64,000 nt of DNA from Neptunomonas japonica JAMM 1380 (GTDB lineage: Bacteria > Pseudomonadota > Gammaproteobacteria > Pseudomonadales > Balneatricaceae), in NCBI RefSeq assembly GCF_016592555.1, contig NZ_AP014546.1:2242501-2306500 (forward strand). Reading direction: 5' to 3'. Both the position numbers and the translations under genes were made by a program. The first letter of the stretch is position 1, and every line of letters begins with the position of its first letter. A model generated the notes under the pieces. It made no database searches. It was not told the origin of the DNA and was given only the letters and a program-made list of their open reading frames with translations. Shown piece after piece: positions 44,449-53,261 of this stretch.

Positions 44449-45720
44449 TTACAGCTCGCGTAAGCAGTTTTCCATAATATCCAATCCCTCTTCAATTAAC
44501 GCATTAGAAGCTGTCAATGGAACGAGTACACGAATTGTATTTGCAAAAGTACCACAAGAAAGCAGTAACAGCCCATTCGCTGTAGCTTTAGCGACTAGCT
44601 GTTTTGCCAAGTCAGGGTTCGGATTACCTTGCTCGTCAAACAGCTCACATGCAATCATACCACCGGTTGCACGAACATGATCAATACACGTTAGCCCAGA
44701 TTCTTTCATAGCCAAGAAGCGAGAAGTGATTAGCTGCCCTACTTCATTACTACGCTCAAGCAAACCTTCCTCTTCGATTACTTCGATAGTCGCTAATGCA
44801 GCGGCACATGCCATAGGGCTACCACCATAAGTACTACCGATACTGCCGGGACCTGGAACGTCCATTAGATCAGCACTACCTACTAAAGCAGACAGCGTCA
44901 TACCACCTGCCAAGCTTTTTGCCATGCAGATGAAGTCAGGTGTCACACCAGAGTGTTCAATAGCAAACATTTTACCAGTTCGAGCAAAACCAGACTGAAC
45001 TTCATCAACAATCATCAAGATGCCATGCTCATCACATAGAGCACGCAGAGATTGCATAAACTCTGTAGGCGCCTGATAAAAACCGCCTTCACCTTGAACA
45101 GGCTCAATAATAATCGCCGCTACGCGGCCAGGATCAACATCTGTTTTCAGCAAGTTTTTAACAGCATTAAGTGAATCTTCAGCTGAAACACCGTAATACG
45201 CATTAGGGTAAGGAGCATGGAAAACCTCAGCAGGGAAAGGACCAAACCCTTGCTTATAAGGTACAACCTTACCTGTCAGCGCCATACCCATCATCGTACG
45301 ACCATGAAATGCACCGTTAAAAGCGATAACTGCCGAGCGACCTGTCGCTGCGCGCGCAACTTTAACTGCATTCTCAACAGCCTCAGCACCCGTGTTTAGC
45401 AACAATGTTTTCTTGGCATGGCTACCAGGTGTAATATCATTTAGCTTTTCAGCTAATGCAATGTACGGCTCGTAAGGCATTACATGAAAACAAGTATGCA
45501 TTAGCTTATGTAGCTGAGATTCAACAGCCGCTACAACTTTTGGGTGTAAATGCCCAATATTCAATACACCAATACCGCCAGCAAAGTCGATATAACGCTT
45601 ACCTTCAACATCCCAAACTTCAGCGTTGACTGCTTTTTCTGCATAAAACTGAGTGATATTCGCCGCACCACGAGCTACCGAGTTTTCACGGCGTGCTTGC
45701 ATCTCTTTATTCGTTGTCAT
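44449..45720 (-). CDS. davT: 5-aminovalerate/4-aminobutyrate aminotransferase (DavT/GabT)
   Basis: A class III PLP aminotransferase of 423 residues. It has GGIGVLNIGHLHP, NTGAEAVENAVKVARAATGR, the cofactor Asp in VDEVQSGFARTGKMFA, and the Schiff-base lysine in CMAKSLAGGMTLSALVG. GabT and DavT cannot be separated on motifs. The partners upstream (davD, a CoA-transferase and glutaryl-CoA dehydrogenase) make 5-aminovalerate, from lysine, the likelier main substrate, giving glutarate semialdehyde and glutamate. ATG 45720 follows GGAAAG; ATG 45735, overlapping the davD stop, is the alternative. It is the last gene of the operon. Confidence 0.9.
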   Translation of the reverse strand: MTTNKEMQARRENSVARGAANITQFYAEKAVNAEVWDVEGKRYIDFAGGIGVLNIGHLHPKVVAAVESQLHKLMHTCFHVMPYEPYIALAEKLNDITPGSHAKKTLLLNTGAEAVENAVKVARAATGRSAVIAFNGAFHGRTMMGMALTGKVVPYKQGFGPFPAEVFHAPYPNAYYGVSAEDSLNAVKNLLKTDVDPGRVAAIIIEPVQGEGGFYQAPTEFMQSLRALCDEHGILMIVDEVQSGFARTGKMFAIEHSGVTPDFICMAKSLAGGMTLSALVGSADLMDVPGPGSIGSTYGGSPMACAAALATIEVIEEEGLLERSNEVGQLITSRFLAMKESGLTCIDHVRATGGMIACELFDEQGNPNPDLAKQLVAKATANGLLLLSCGTFANTIRVLVPLTASNALIEEGLDIMENCLREL

Positions 45721-45734
45721 TCCAAACTTTCCCA

Positions 45735-47195
45735 TTAATTAATGCCACCCAGCAAGGTGTATTTCATTTCTAGATATTCATCGATACCGTATCGTGAACC
45801 TTCACGACCGATGCCTGATTCTTTAACGCCACCAAAAGGAGCCACTTCGGTAGACAGCACACCTTCATTGACGGCAACCATTCCGTACTCAAGCCCTTCT
45901 GATACACGCCATACACGACTTAGGTCGTTTGCATAGAAGTAAGCTGCCAAGCCATATTCAGTATCATTGGCCATTGCGATGGCTTCTGCTTCGGTTTCAA
46001 AACGAAATACCGGTGCGATAGGGCCAAATATTTCTTCACGAGCAACACGCATTTCATTGGTCACATCAGCGATGATGGTTGGCTGATAAAAAGTGCCGCC
46101 CAACGTATGCTCTTGGCCACCACACACTAGACGTGCGCCTTTTTGAACCGCATCTTCCAACAACTCAGATACCTTGCCAATGGCTGCTTGATTAATCATT
46201 GGACCCTGATCAAAAGCGCCCTGCAAACCATGACCTACAGTCAACTCATTTACTGCTTTGTTGAACTTTTCTACAAACTCATCGTAAACACTGGACTGCA
46301 CCAAAATACGGTTAGTACACACACAAGTTTGTCCAGCATTACGGAACTTCGAAATAACCGCTCCCTGAACTGCTTTATCTATGTTTGCATCATCAAAAAT
46401 GATAAGTGGTGCATTACCACCCAGCTCAAGAGACATCTTCTTAACTGTGTCAGCACACTGTCTCATCAACTGTTTCCCAACACCTGTTGAGCCAGTAAAT
46501 GATAGCTTACGCACGACAGGGCTATCTGTTAGAACACGCCCAATTACCGCAGGCTGTGCCGTAGTCACTACATTGATAACACCTTTAGGAATACCAGCGC
46601 GTTCAGCTAGCACCATCAAAGCGAGTGCTGATAAAGGTGTATCTTCCGCAGGCTTCAATACCATGGTACAACCAGCTGCGAGTGCTGGAGCACATTTACG
46701 AGTGATCATCGCGTTAGGGAAGTTCCAAGGCGTAACGGCTGCAACAACTCCGATAGGCTCTTTACTTACCATAATGCGTTTATCAGCAGCTTGTGCTGGA
46801 ATTAAGTCACCATATACACGCTTACCTTCTTCTGCATACCACTCAACGAAGGAAGCACCATACAAAACTTCACCCGAGGCTTCACTCAGAGGCTTACCTT
46901 GTTCAGCTGTCATCAGCTGCGCTAGGTCATCTTTTGCTTCAACAATTAATTCAAACCAACGACGCAAGATAAGCGCACGCTCTTTCGCTGTTTTTGCTTT
47001 CCACAACGGAAAAGCTTTCTCTGCAGCAGCAATAGCTTGCTGAGTTTCTTGCACGCGCATATCCGGAACTTCAGCAATCTGCTGACCCGTTGCAGGGTCT
47101 AAAACAGGCATTGTCTGGCCACTTAATGCACTTTGCCATTCGCCATCTATGAAGGCTTGCGTTTTAAGTAAACTCGCGTCTTTTAGTGATAACAT
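45735..47195 (-). CDS. davD: Glutarate/succinate semialdehyde dehydrogenase (DavD/GabD)
   Basis: A 486-residue aldehyde dehydrogenase of the NADP-linked succinate-semialdehyde branch. It shows TPWNFPNAMITRKCAPALAA, the glutamate motif LELGGNAPLIIF and the catalytic cysteine in NAGQTCVCTNRI. It oxidises glutarate semialdehyde or succinate semialdehyde. In this operon, between davT and a glutaryl-CoA-forming CoA-transferase, the C5 substrate is likelier. GAGGTTGAGAG precedes the ATG. Its stop overlaps one davT start in TAATG, so translation may be coupled. Confidence 0.93.
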   Translation of the reverse strand: MLSLKDASLLKTQAFIDGEWQSALSGQTMPVLDPATGQQIAEVPDMRVQETQQAIAAAEKAFPLWKAKTAKERALILRRWFELIVEAKDDLAQLMTAEQGKPLSEASGEVLYGASFVEWYAEEGKRVYGDLIPAQAADKRIMVSKEPIGVVAAVTPWNFPNAMITRKCAPALAAGCTMVLKPAEDTPLSALALMVLAERAGIPKGVINVVTTAQPAVIGRVLTDSPVVRKLSFTGSTGVGKQLMRQCADTVKKMSLELGGNAPLIIFDDANIDKAVQGAVISKFRNAGQTCVCTNRILVQSSVYDEFVEKFNKAVNELTVGHGLQGAFDQGPMINQAAIGKVSELLEDAVQKGARLVCGGQEHTLGGTFYQPTIIADVTNEMRVAREEIFGPIAPVFRFETEAEAIAMANDTEYGLAAYFYANDLSRVWRVSEGLEYGMVAVNEGVLSTEVAPFGGVKESGIGREGSRYGIDEYLEMKYTLLGGIN

Positions 47196-47198
47196 CTC

Positions 47199-48416
47199 TC
47201 AACCTCTTTGAATAACACCTTGATTACATAGACTTTCTATTTCTTCAGACGTCATATCTAGAATGGATTCTAGAATATGAACACTGTGCTCACCGAGCAC
47301 AGGAGGCGCCTGATGATACGCGATCGGTGTCTCAGAAAATTTCACAGGATTTGCAACAGAAGGAACGTCACCCACATCACGATGAGCAAGAGACACCTGC
47401 ATCTGGCGATGTTTAATTTGCGGCTCATCAAATACTTGTTCGATAGTATTAATAGGGCCACATGGAACGCCCACTTCTGTCAATTTCTCTAGCCACTGCT
47501 GCGTACTATTTGTTAACAGCAGAGGAAGTAATAGCGGAATCAAATCACTTCGATTTTCTACGCGCTTTTGGTTCGTACTAAAACCAATTTCTTTTGCCAA
47601 ATCAGGGCACCCAGCAACTTCACAAAAGCGCTGAAATTGCTGATCATTGCCAACCGCCAAAATAATATGACCATCGGCTGTCGGAAATGCCTGATAAGGC
47701 ACAATATTAGGGTGCGCATTTCCCAGCCGTCCAGGAGGTTTTCCTGCAGCAAGGAAATTCATTGCTTGGTTGGCCAACGTTGCTACTTGCACATCCAGCA
47801 ATGCCAGATCAATATATTGACCGACGCCGGTTTCTTCACGGTGCAGCAGTGCGGCTTGCACCGCATTAGCCGCATACAGGCCTGTCATCACATCGACTAA
47901 AGCCACACCGACTTTCATTGGCATGCCATCGGGCTCGCCTGTCACACTCATCAAGCCGCCCATACCCTGAATCATAAAGTCGTATCCAGCGCGATGAGCA
48001 TCAGGACCATCCTGACCAAACCCAGTAATTGAACAATAAACCAAGCGAGGGTTTAGCTCTTTTAATGAATCGTAATCAAGCCCATAACGCTTCAAGCCGC
48101 CCACTTTATAGTTCTCAAGTACGACATCCGAAACCTTAACCAGCTCGCGGATAATTGCCTGGCCTTCTGGACGAGCCATATCAACTGCAACTGACTGTTT
48201 GCCACGATTAGCTGAGTGAAAGTAAGCCGCATCAGACGTTTCAGACTCACTCCCTTTGATAAAAGGAGGGCCCCAGCCGCGGGTATCATCACCACTGCCA
48301 GGACGTTCAACTTTAATCACTTCAGCTCCGAAGTCCGCCAGCATTTGACCGGCCCAAGGGCCAGCCAAAATACGACTTAAATCCAGAACACGGATGTGAG
48401 ACAGAGCCCCGCTCAT
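47199..48416 (-). CDS. CaiB/BaiF family CoA-transferase (likely glutarate CoA-transferase)
   Basis: A 405-residue family III CoA-transferase: VLDLSRILAGPWAGQMLADF, GAEVIKVERPGSGDDTRGWG, and the catalytic aspartate in MPMKVGVALVDVMTGLYAAN. Such enzymes move CoA between carboxylic acids through an aspartyl-CoA thioester. Lying directly between gcdH and davD, it probably activates glutarate to glutaryl-CoA (GcoT/SUGCT type). The start overlaps the gcdH stop in TGATG. The substrate is inferred from context. Confidence 0.88.
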   Translation of the reverse strand: MSGALSHIRVLDLSRILAGPWAGQMLADFGAEVIKVERPGSGDDTRGWGPPFIKGSESETSDAAYFHSANRGKQSVAVDMARPEGQAIIRELVKVSDVVLENYKVGGLKRYGLDYDSLKELNPRLVYCSITGFGQDGPDAHRAGYDFMIQGMGGLMSVTGEPDGMPMKVGVALVDVMTGLYAANAVQAALLHREETGVGQYIDLALLDVQVATLANQAMNFLAAGKPPGRLGNAHPNIVPYQAFPTADGHIILAVGNDQQFQRFCEVAGCPDLAKEIGFSTNQKRVENRSDLIPLLLPLLLTNSTQQWLEKLTEVGVPCGPINTIEQVFDEPQIKHRQMQVSLAHRDVGDVPSVANPVKFSETPIAYHQAPPVLGEHSVHILESILDMTSEEIESLCNQGVIQRG

Positions 48417-49591
48417 CAGAAAAAGGCCTGTAAACCAGTCTGAGCACGACCGAGAATCAACGCATGAATATCATGCGTACCTTCATACGTATTAACCGCT
48501 TCTAGGTTCATCACATGACGAATCACGTGGAACTCATCAGCAATACCGTTTCCGCCATGCATATCACGTGATACACGAGCAATATCCAGCGCCTTACCAC
48601 AGTTATTACGCTTCATCAGGGAAATTAGTTCTACTGGGCAGTTGCCAGCATCCATCATTTGCGCCATACGAAGACAACCCTGCAAACCAAGTGAAATCTC
48701 TGTTTGCATGTCTGCTAGTTTTTTCTGTACTAACTGAGTTTGTGCTAGTGGGCGGCCAAACTGCTTACGATCTAAAGTGTACTGACGTGCAGCCTGCCAA
48801 CAGAACTCAGCAGCACCTAAAGCCCCCCAAGCGATACCAAAGCGCGCTTTATTCAAGCAACCGAATGGCCCAGATAAGCCAGAAACGTTAGGTAAAATAT
48901 TTTCATCAGGAACGAAGACATCTTCCATGACTATCTCACCCGTGATAGAGGCGCGTAATGAGAACTTACCTTCGATTTTAGGTGCAGATAGACCCTTCAT
49001 ACCTTTTTCTAGTACGAAACCACGAATAACACCGTCTAGTTTTGCCCATACAACAAAAACGTGTGCAACAGGTGAATTAGTAATCCACATCTTGCTACCT
49101 TTAACGATGTAGCCACCGTCAACCTTCGTAGCACGAGTGCGCATTCCAGCAGGGTCAGAACCTGCATCAGGCTCTGTTAGACCAAAGCAACCAATCCATT
49201 CACCACTGGCAAGTTTTGGAAGATACTTTTGACGCTGCTCTTCACTGCCATATGCATAGATAGGATGCATTACAAGCGAAGACTGTACGCTCATCGCTGA
49301 ACGGTAACCACTATCAACTCTTTCAACTTCACGAGCGACAAGACCATAACTCACATGGCTAGCACCGGCACAGCCATATTCTTCTGGTAGGGTGCTACCC
49401 AGCAAACCCAGCTCGCCCAGCTCTTTCATAATTTCAACATCGAATGTTTCATTACGGTTCGCCATTAATACGCGTGGCATTAGCTGCCCTTGCATATAAT
49501 CACGCGCCGCATCACGAATCATTCGTTCTTCATCACTAATCTGCTGGTCTAACAGGAAAGGATCTTCCCAAACAAAAGCTGATTTACTCAT
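48416..49591 (-). CDS. gcdH: Glutaryl-CoA dehydrogenase GcdH
   Basis: GcdH oxidises and decarboxylates glutaryl-CoA to crotonyl-CoA with FAD, passing electrons to ETF. The 391 residues have the acyl-CoA dehydrogenase layout: [36 protein letters not shown], and the C-terminal [18 protein letters not shown]. The last holds the catalytic glutamate and is typical of GcdH rather than chain-length-specific enzymes. It is the first gene of the operon gcdH-CoA transferase-davD-davT, the full route from 5-aminovalerate to crotonyl-CoA. The promoter must lie in the AT-rich 49592-50007. Confidence 0.95.
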   Translation of the reverse strand: MSKSAFVWEDPFLLDQQISDEERMIRDAARDYMQGQLMPRVLMANRNETFDVEIMKELGELGLLGSTLPEEYGCAGASHVSYGLVAREVERVDSGYRSAMSVQSSLVMHPIYAYGSEEQRQKYLPKLASGEWIGCFGLTEPDAGSDPAGMRTRATKVDGGYIVKGSKMWITNSPVAHVFVVWAKLDGVIRGFVLEKGMKGLSAPKIEGKFSLRASITGEIVMEDVFVPDENILPNVSGLSGPFGCLNKARFGIAWGALGAAEFCWQAARQYTLDRKQFGRPLAQTQLVQKKLADMQTEISLGLQGCLRMAQMMDAGNCPVELISLMKRNNCGKALDIARVSRDMHGGNGIADEFHVIRHVMNLEAVNTYEGTHDIHALILGRAQTGLQAFF

Positions 49592-50007
49592 GGTGATAGC
49601 CTCGTTATATTTTTGATAATAGCGCCGTGGTGTCTTTTTTTGACATCAGCTATTAAAACTATTGTTGGTTACTATCTGCAAATAGTGTTCATTATTTTTT
49701 ACAAATGCAAGATATGTAATAGTTTTTTTTACATTAAAAAAATAAACGCGACTCTCAACAAATACAATCGACTTAAACTTATAGATTTAACTATATGATA
49801 TTAAAGATTAATAAATAATTTAAACTTATAGGGAGAAGAATATTAACGCGATAGATTAAAAAGTTATTTTTATAGGTTTTGATATGAAATTTTAGTCTGC
49901 CGTGCAACCACATGTACGGAATACCGAACATTGGAAAGCATTTACTCTGCAAGTGCCACAAAGCTATAACAAGCAAACCAACAGAAAAAAGACAGCTTAA
50001 GAATGAG
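49592..50007. other. AT-rich region upstream of gcdH with a 12-bp direct repeat
   Basis: No credible gene. TTAAACTTATAG occurs exactly at 49773-49784 and 49820-49831, 47 bases apart, 180-240 bases upstream of gcdH. Two copies on one face could bind a dimeric regulator. The gcdH promoter was not identified with confidence. Confidence 0.45.
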
Positions 50008-50706
50008 TCAAGTCATCCTCAAAGCGTAAGCAACGGCGGCTTGCGCATGTACCTTTGTTGTATCAAATAACGGCATAGCTGTATCGTCTTGTTTGATCAA
50101 CAAACCAATTTCTGTACACCCAAGAATAACCGCCTCCGCTCCTTGAATGGCCATTTGATCAATAATTCTCAAATACTCATTTTTAGAACTTTCTAATACC
50201 TTGCCCATACAGAGCTCTTTGTAAATAACATTATGAATAATAGCTCGATCAGCATTGCTGGGAATAACAATATCCAAACCATAAACGTCAGTTAAGCGGC
50301 CTTTATAAAAATCTTGCTCCATCGTAAACTGAGTTCCCAACAACGCGACACGCGAAACACCTTCACAAACCAATGCCTGCGCTGTTGCATCTGCTATATG
50401 CAACAAAGGGATATCAATTTCTGCTTCAATAGCACAGGCCACCTTGTGCATAGTGTTTGTACAGATCAGCAGAAAATCAGCACCACCGGCTTGAACACTC
50501 AAAGCAGCCTTACTTAAAATACTTGCCGCACCTTGCCAGTCCCCTTGAGCCTGACATGCTTCTATCAACTGGAAATCAACACTACTTAAAATAATCTCTG
50601 CAGAGTGCAGCCCTCCTAACTCTTTTTTAATTCCTTTATTGATAAGCTGATAGTAGGTAACGGTACTCTCCCAACTCATCCCACCTAACAATCCAATTGT
50701 GCGCAT
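50008..50706 (-). CDS. Aspartate/glutamate racemase family amino-acid racemase
   Basis: A 232-residue two-cysteine, PLP-independent racemase. It opens MRTIGLLGGMSWESTVTYYQ. The two catalytic cysteines are C82 in LLICTNTMHK and C197 in VILGCTEIGLL. This branch (YgeA/RacX) includes broad-specificity racemases that act on lysine, arginine and other residues. Lysine racemisation would fit the neighbouring lysine-breakdown operon, but that is inference. AAGGGGAG precedes the ATG. It follows the LysR gene on the same strand by 49 bases. Confidence 0.88.
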   Translation of the reverse strand: MRTIGLLGGMSWESTVTYYQLINKGIKKELGGLHSAEIILSSVDFQLIEACQAQGDWQGAASILSKAALSVQAGGADFLLICTNTMHKVACAIEAEIDIPLLHIADATAQALVCEGVSRVALLGTQFTMEQDFYKGRLTDVYGLDIVIPSNADRAIIHNVIYKELCMGKVLESSKNEYLRIIDQMAIQGAEAVILGCTEIGLLIKQDDTAMPLFDTTKVHAQAAVAYALRMT

Positions 50707-50755
50707 ATACTCCCCTTAATTTCACCTCAAACAGTAGGACCTGACCTATAAACGA

Positions 50756-51655
50756 TCAAACACTACTCTTATGCATCTCTTCAATGACCCAATCCTTAAA
50801 TGCGCGCATTCCGTAGGTTAAAGAGCGGTTTTTTTTATGCACAAGGTAGAAGGATTTATGCGTATTCAACATAATATCAAATGGCATTATTAACTTTCCG
50901 TCCTTTATCTCTCTTGATGTCAACGTACTGTCAGCTAACGCCACACCAAGCCCCTCTTGAGCCGCCGCAGTGGCCAGTTGACTGCTCGATAACTGTAACC
51001 CCCTACCAAACCCCAAGTACTCCACGCCTGCTAACTGCAGCCACTCCTGCCACTCATACAAGCGCTTACTGACCTGGATAAGAGTATGCTTTCGTAAATC
51101 TTCAGGTTTAGTTAGCGGCTTTTCGCTTTTAATCAACGCGGGACTACATACAGGTACTAACAGCACTTTTCTAAGAAAATGCACCTCAATATCATGCCAG
51201 TCACCATGCCCAAAATAGATCGCCATATCGGTATTCGATTTATTGAAATCGATGAGTCCTGTTGAAGCACTAATTTGCAACTCAACATCAGGAAACCTTT
51301 CCTGAAAGCGCTGCATCCTTGGCATCAACCACCGCGTCAAAAAGTTCGGAGCCACACTGATTGTTACTATATCGGTTTCTGGGCTAGCTGTTAGACGCTT
51401 GGTTGCCACTTCTATTTCATCCAAAGCATACTTAATAGACACCAAATACTGCTCACCCATAGGTGTCAATTCAACTTTTCTTTTATTTCTTCGAAATAAT
51501 TCAAGGCCCAAGAACTGCTCAAGTGTTTTAATCTGATGGCTCACAGCCGATGCAGTCACAGAAAGCTCCTCAGCCGCTGCTACAAAGCTTTCATTACGGG
51601 CTGCTGCTTCAAAAATCCTCACTGAATTGAGTGGTGGTAAGCGTCTGATAAGCAA
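50756..51655 (-). CDS. LysR-family (GcvA-like) transcriptional regulator
   Basis: A 299-residue LysR protein of the GcvA branch: RRLPPLNSVRIFEAAARNES and the helix-turn-helix EELSVTASAVSHQIKTLEQF. The C-terminal effector domain is complete. A TTG at 51655 is the only start in frame. It is followed by the racemase gene and then the gcdH operon on the same strand, so it could be the GcdR-like activator of glutarate metabolism, as in pseudomonads. A small divergent gene starts 117 bases away. Confidence 0.87.
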   Translation of the reverse strand: MLIRRLPPLNSVRIFEAAARNESFVAAAEELSVTASAVSHQIKTLEQFLGLELFRRNKRKVELTPMGEQYLVSIKYALDEIEVATKRLTASPETDIVTISVAPNFLTRWLMPRMQRFQERFPDVELQISASTGLIDFNKSNTDMAIYFGHGDWHDIEVHFLRKVLLVPVCSPALIKSEKPLTKPEDLRKHTLIQVSKRLYEWQEWLQLAGVEYLGFGRGLQLSSSQLATAAAQEGLGVALADSTLTSREIKDGKLIMPFDIMLNTHKSFYLVHKKNRSLTYGMRAFKDWVIEEMHKSSV

Positions 51656-51771
51656 TACCTCATTGATGAAAATATCTCATCATTTTGATGAAAATTGATC
51701 GTTTGTGCAAGCAGCACCTAGACCTTAGTATAAACGCATAAATCAACACCAACTAGTTAAGTGAGAAATCC

Positions 51772-51960
51772 ATGAACAATGATACAGAACTACGTACAGA
51801 CAAAGACGGCAACGTTGATACTGCTTACTATATAGATCAGGCACATCAACTACGCAGTGAATACTTAGGCGAACTCTACACTTCTGTTGCTCTAAAATTA
51901 AAAGCACTATTTCGCTTAGAGCTTCCAAAAATAACTGCCAACCGCCCTGCCCACCACTAA
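51772..51960 (+). CDS. Small protein of unknown function divergent from the LysR gene
   Basis: A 62-residue basic protein: an acidic, polar N-terminus (MNNDTELRTDKDGNVDTAYY) and a helical second half (IDQAHQLRSEYLGELYTSVA). LRxEY motifs like this occur in small bacterial proteins of the RSP_7527 type; the resemblance is slight. TTAAGTGAGAA lies before the ATG. It is divergent from a GcvA-like LysR gene, which may regulate it. Codon use looks like its neighbours, supporting a real gene. Confidence 0.6.
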   Translation: MNNDTELRTDKDGNVDTAYYIDQAHQLRSEYLGELYTSVALKLKALFRLELPKITANRPAHH

Positions 51961-52081
51961 GCCATACGATTTTGGGGCCACTATGGCCCCGAGCTACCTT
52001 CTGACGCACACCCTCTTTATTCATAGAACTTTTCTTGTCTATACTATTGTTAATAGCCTCTATTTAACGAAGTAATAAGCC

Positions 52082-53203
52082 ATGAAAAACCCTATCATTA
52101 GCGGTATTGGTCTCTGGACTCCCAAGAACAGCATAACAAATGAAGAGCTAGCAACAGCTTACAACGCTTGGGCTGAAGCATTTAACTCAAAACACTCCGA
52201 TGAAATTGAAGCAGGTAGCATTAGCAAAAAACCGTTATCTACTGCCGAGTTTATAGAAAAAGCTTCTGGCATTAAAAGCCGATTCGCTTATTGTAAAGAT
52301 GGTATTCTTGACACCTCTCGCATGCGCCCACGCCTCCCTGCTAGAGCCGACAGCGAGTTATCAGTACAAGCTGAGATAGCACTAGCCGCCGCACGAAAAG
52401 CCCTCATAGCAGCAAACAAATCAGCCGAGCAAATTGATGTTGTTATTGTCGCTTGCTCCTATACACAACGCGCTTACCCAGCCATCGCTATTGAAGTTCA
52501 ACACGCACTTGGCATACAAGGCTTTGGCTTTGACATGCAAGTAGCCTGCTCTTCTGCCACATTTGGTTTACATAGAGCTTACGAAATGATCAAAGCAGGC
52601 ACTGCAACAGGGGTGTTAATCATCAATCCAGAATTAACATCCCCACAAGTTAATTACTGTGATCGTGATAGCCATTTTATTTTTGGGGATGTCGCGGTAG
52701 CCACCGTTATTGAAGACTCTGCTACATGCCAATCTGAGCACAGCTACGAAATACTAAGCACCAAAGCAGCAACTCTATTCTCCAACAACATACGATCAAA
52801 CTTTGGCTACACCGCCAGAGTCAGCGACACCGACCCTTTTGCATTAGATGCTCTATTCCACCAAAACGGACGCAAAGTATTTAAGGAGGTCTGCCCTATG
52901 GCCACTGAGCATATTTTACAACACATAGATCAGCACCATCTTGCAGTTAAAAATGTACAACGCTGGTGGCTACACCAAGCCAACATTAATATGAATCACT
53001 TAATTATTCGAAAACTGCTCGGCAGAAACGCCAACAAAAATGAGGCGCCTATTGTGCTTGATAAATATGCCAACACAGCATCAGCTGGGTCGCTTATTGC
53101 ATTCCATCAACACCATAAAGACCTTAGCAGCGGTGATCACGGCCTAATTTGCTCTTTCGGTGCCGGTTACTCGATAGGCAGCCTTGTTATTAAAAAGAGA
53201 TAA
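52082..53203 (+). CDS. Beta-ketoacyl-ACP synthase III homologue (FabH-like)
   Basis: A 373-residue thiolase-fold condensing enzyme. The Cys-His-Asn triad of KAS III is visible: C156 in DMQVACSSATFG, H298 in WWLHQANINMN, N331 in DKYANTASAGS. It is ~50 residues longer than housekeeping FabH, mainly near the N-terminus. It resembles the P. aeruginosa PA3286 type, which condenses medium-chain acyl-CoA with malonyl-ACP and so feeds beta-oxidation products into fatty acid synthesis. That assignment is from length and motifs only. It stands alone, closed by a strong terminator. Confidence 0.85.
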   Translation: MKNPIISGIGLWTPKNSITNEELATAYNAWAEAFNSKHSDEIEAGSISKKPLSTAEFIEKASGIKSRFAYCKDGILDTSRMRPRLPARADSELSVQAEIALAAARKALIAANKSAEQIDVVIVACSYTQRAYPAIAIEVQHALGIQGFGFDMQVACSSATFGLHRAYEMIKAGTATGVLIINPELTSPQVNYCDRDSHFIFGDVAVATVIEDSATCQSEHSYEILSTKAATLFSNNIRSNFGYTARVSDTDPFALDALFHQNGRKVFKEVCPMATEHILQHIDQHHLAVKNVQRWWLHQANINMNHLIIRKLLGRNANKNEAPIVLDKYANTASAGSLIAFHQHHKDLSSGDHGLICSFGAGYSIGSLVIKKR

Positions 53204-53217
53204 AAACCTTCACCCAT

Positions 53218-53246
53218 AAAAAACGCACTAATAAGTGCGTTTTTTT
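53218..53246. terminator. Rho-independent terminator between the KAS III gene and ppiD
   Basis: AAAAAACGCACT (53218-53229) and AGTGCGTTTTTT (53234-53245) form a 12-bp stem around an AATA loop. The A run on the left lets it serve ppiD on the other strand too. Confidence 0.93.
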
Positions 53247-53261
53247 GAATTTGCCAAAAAG

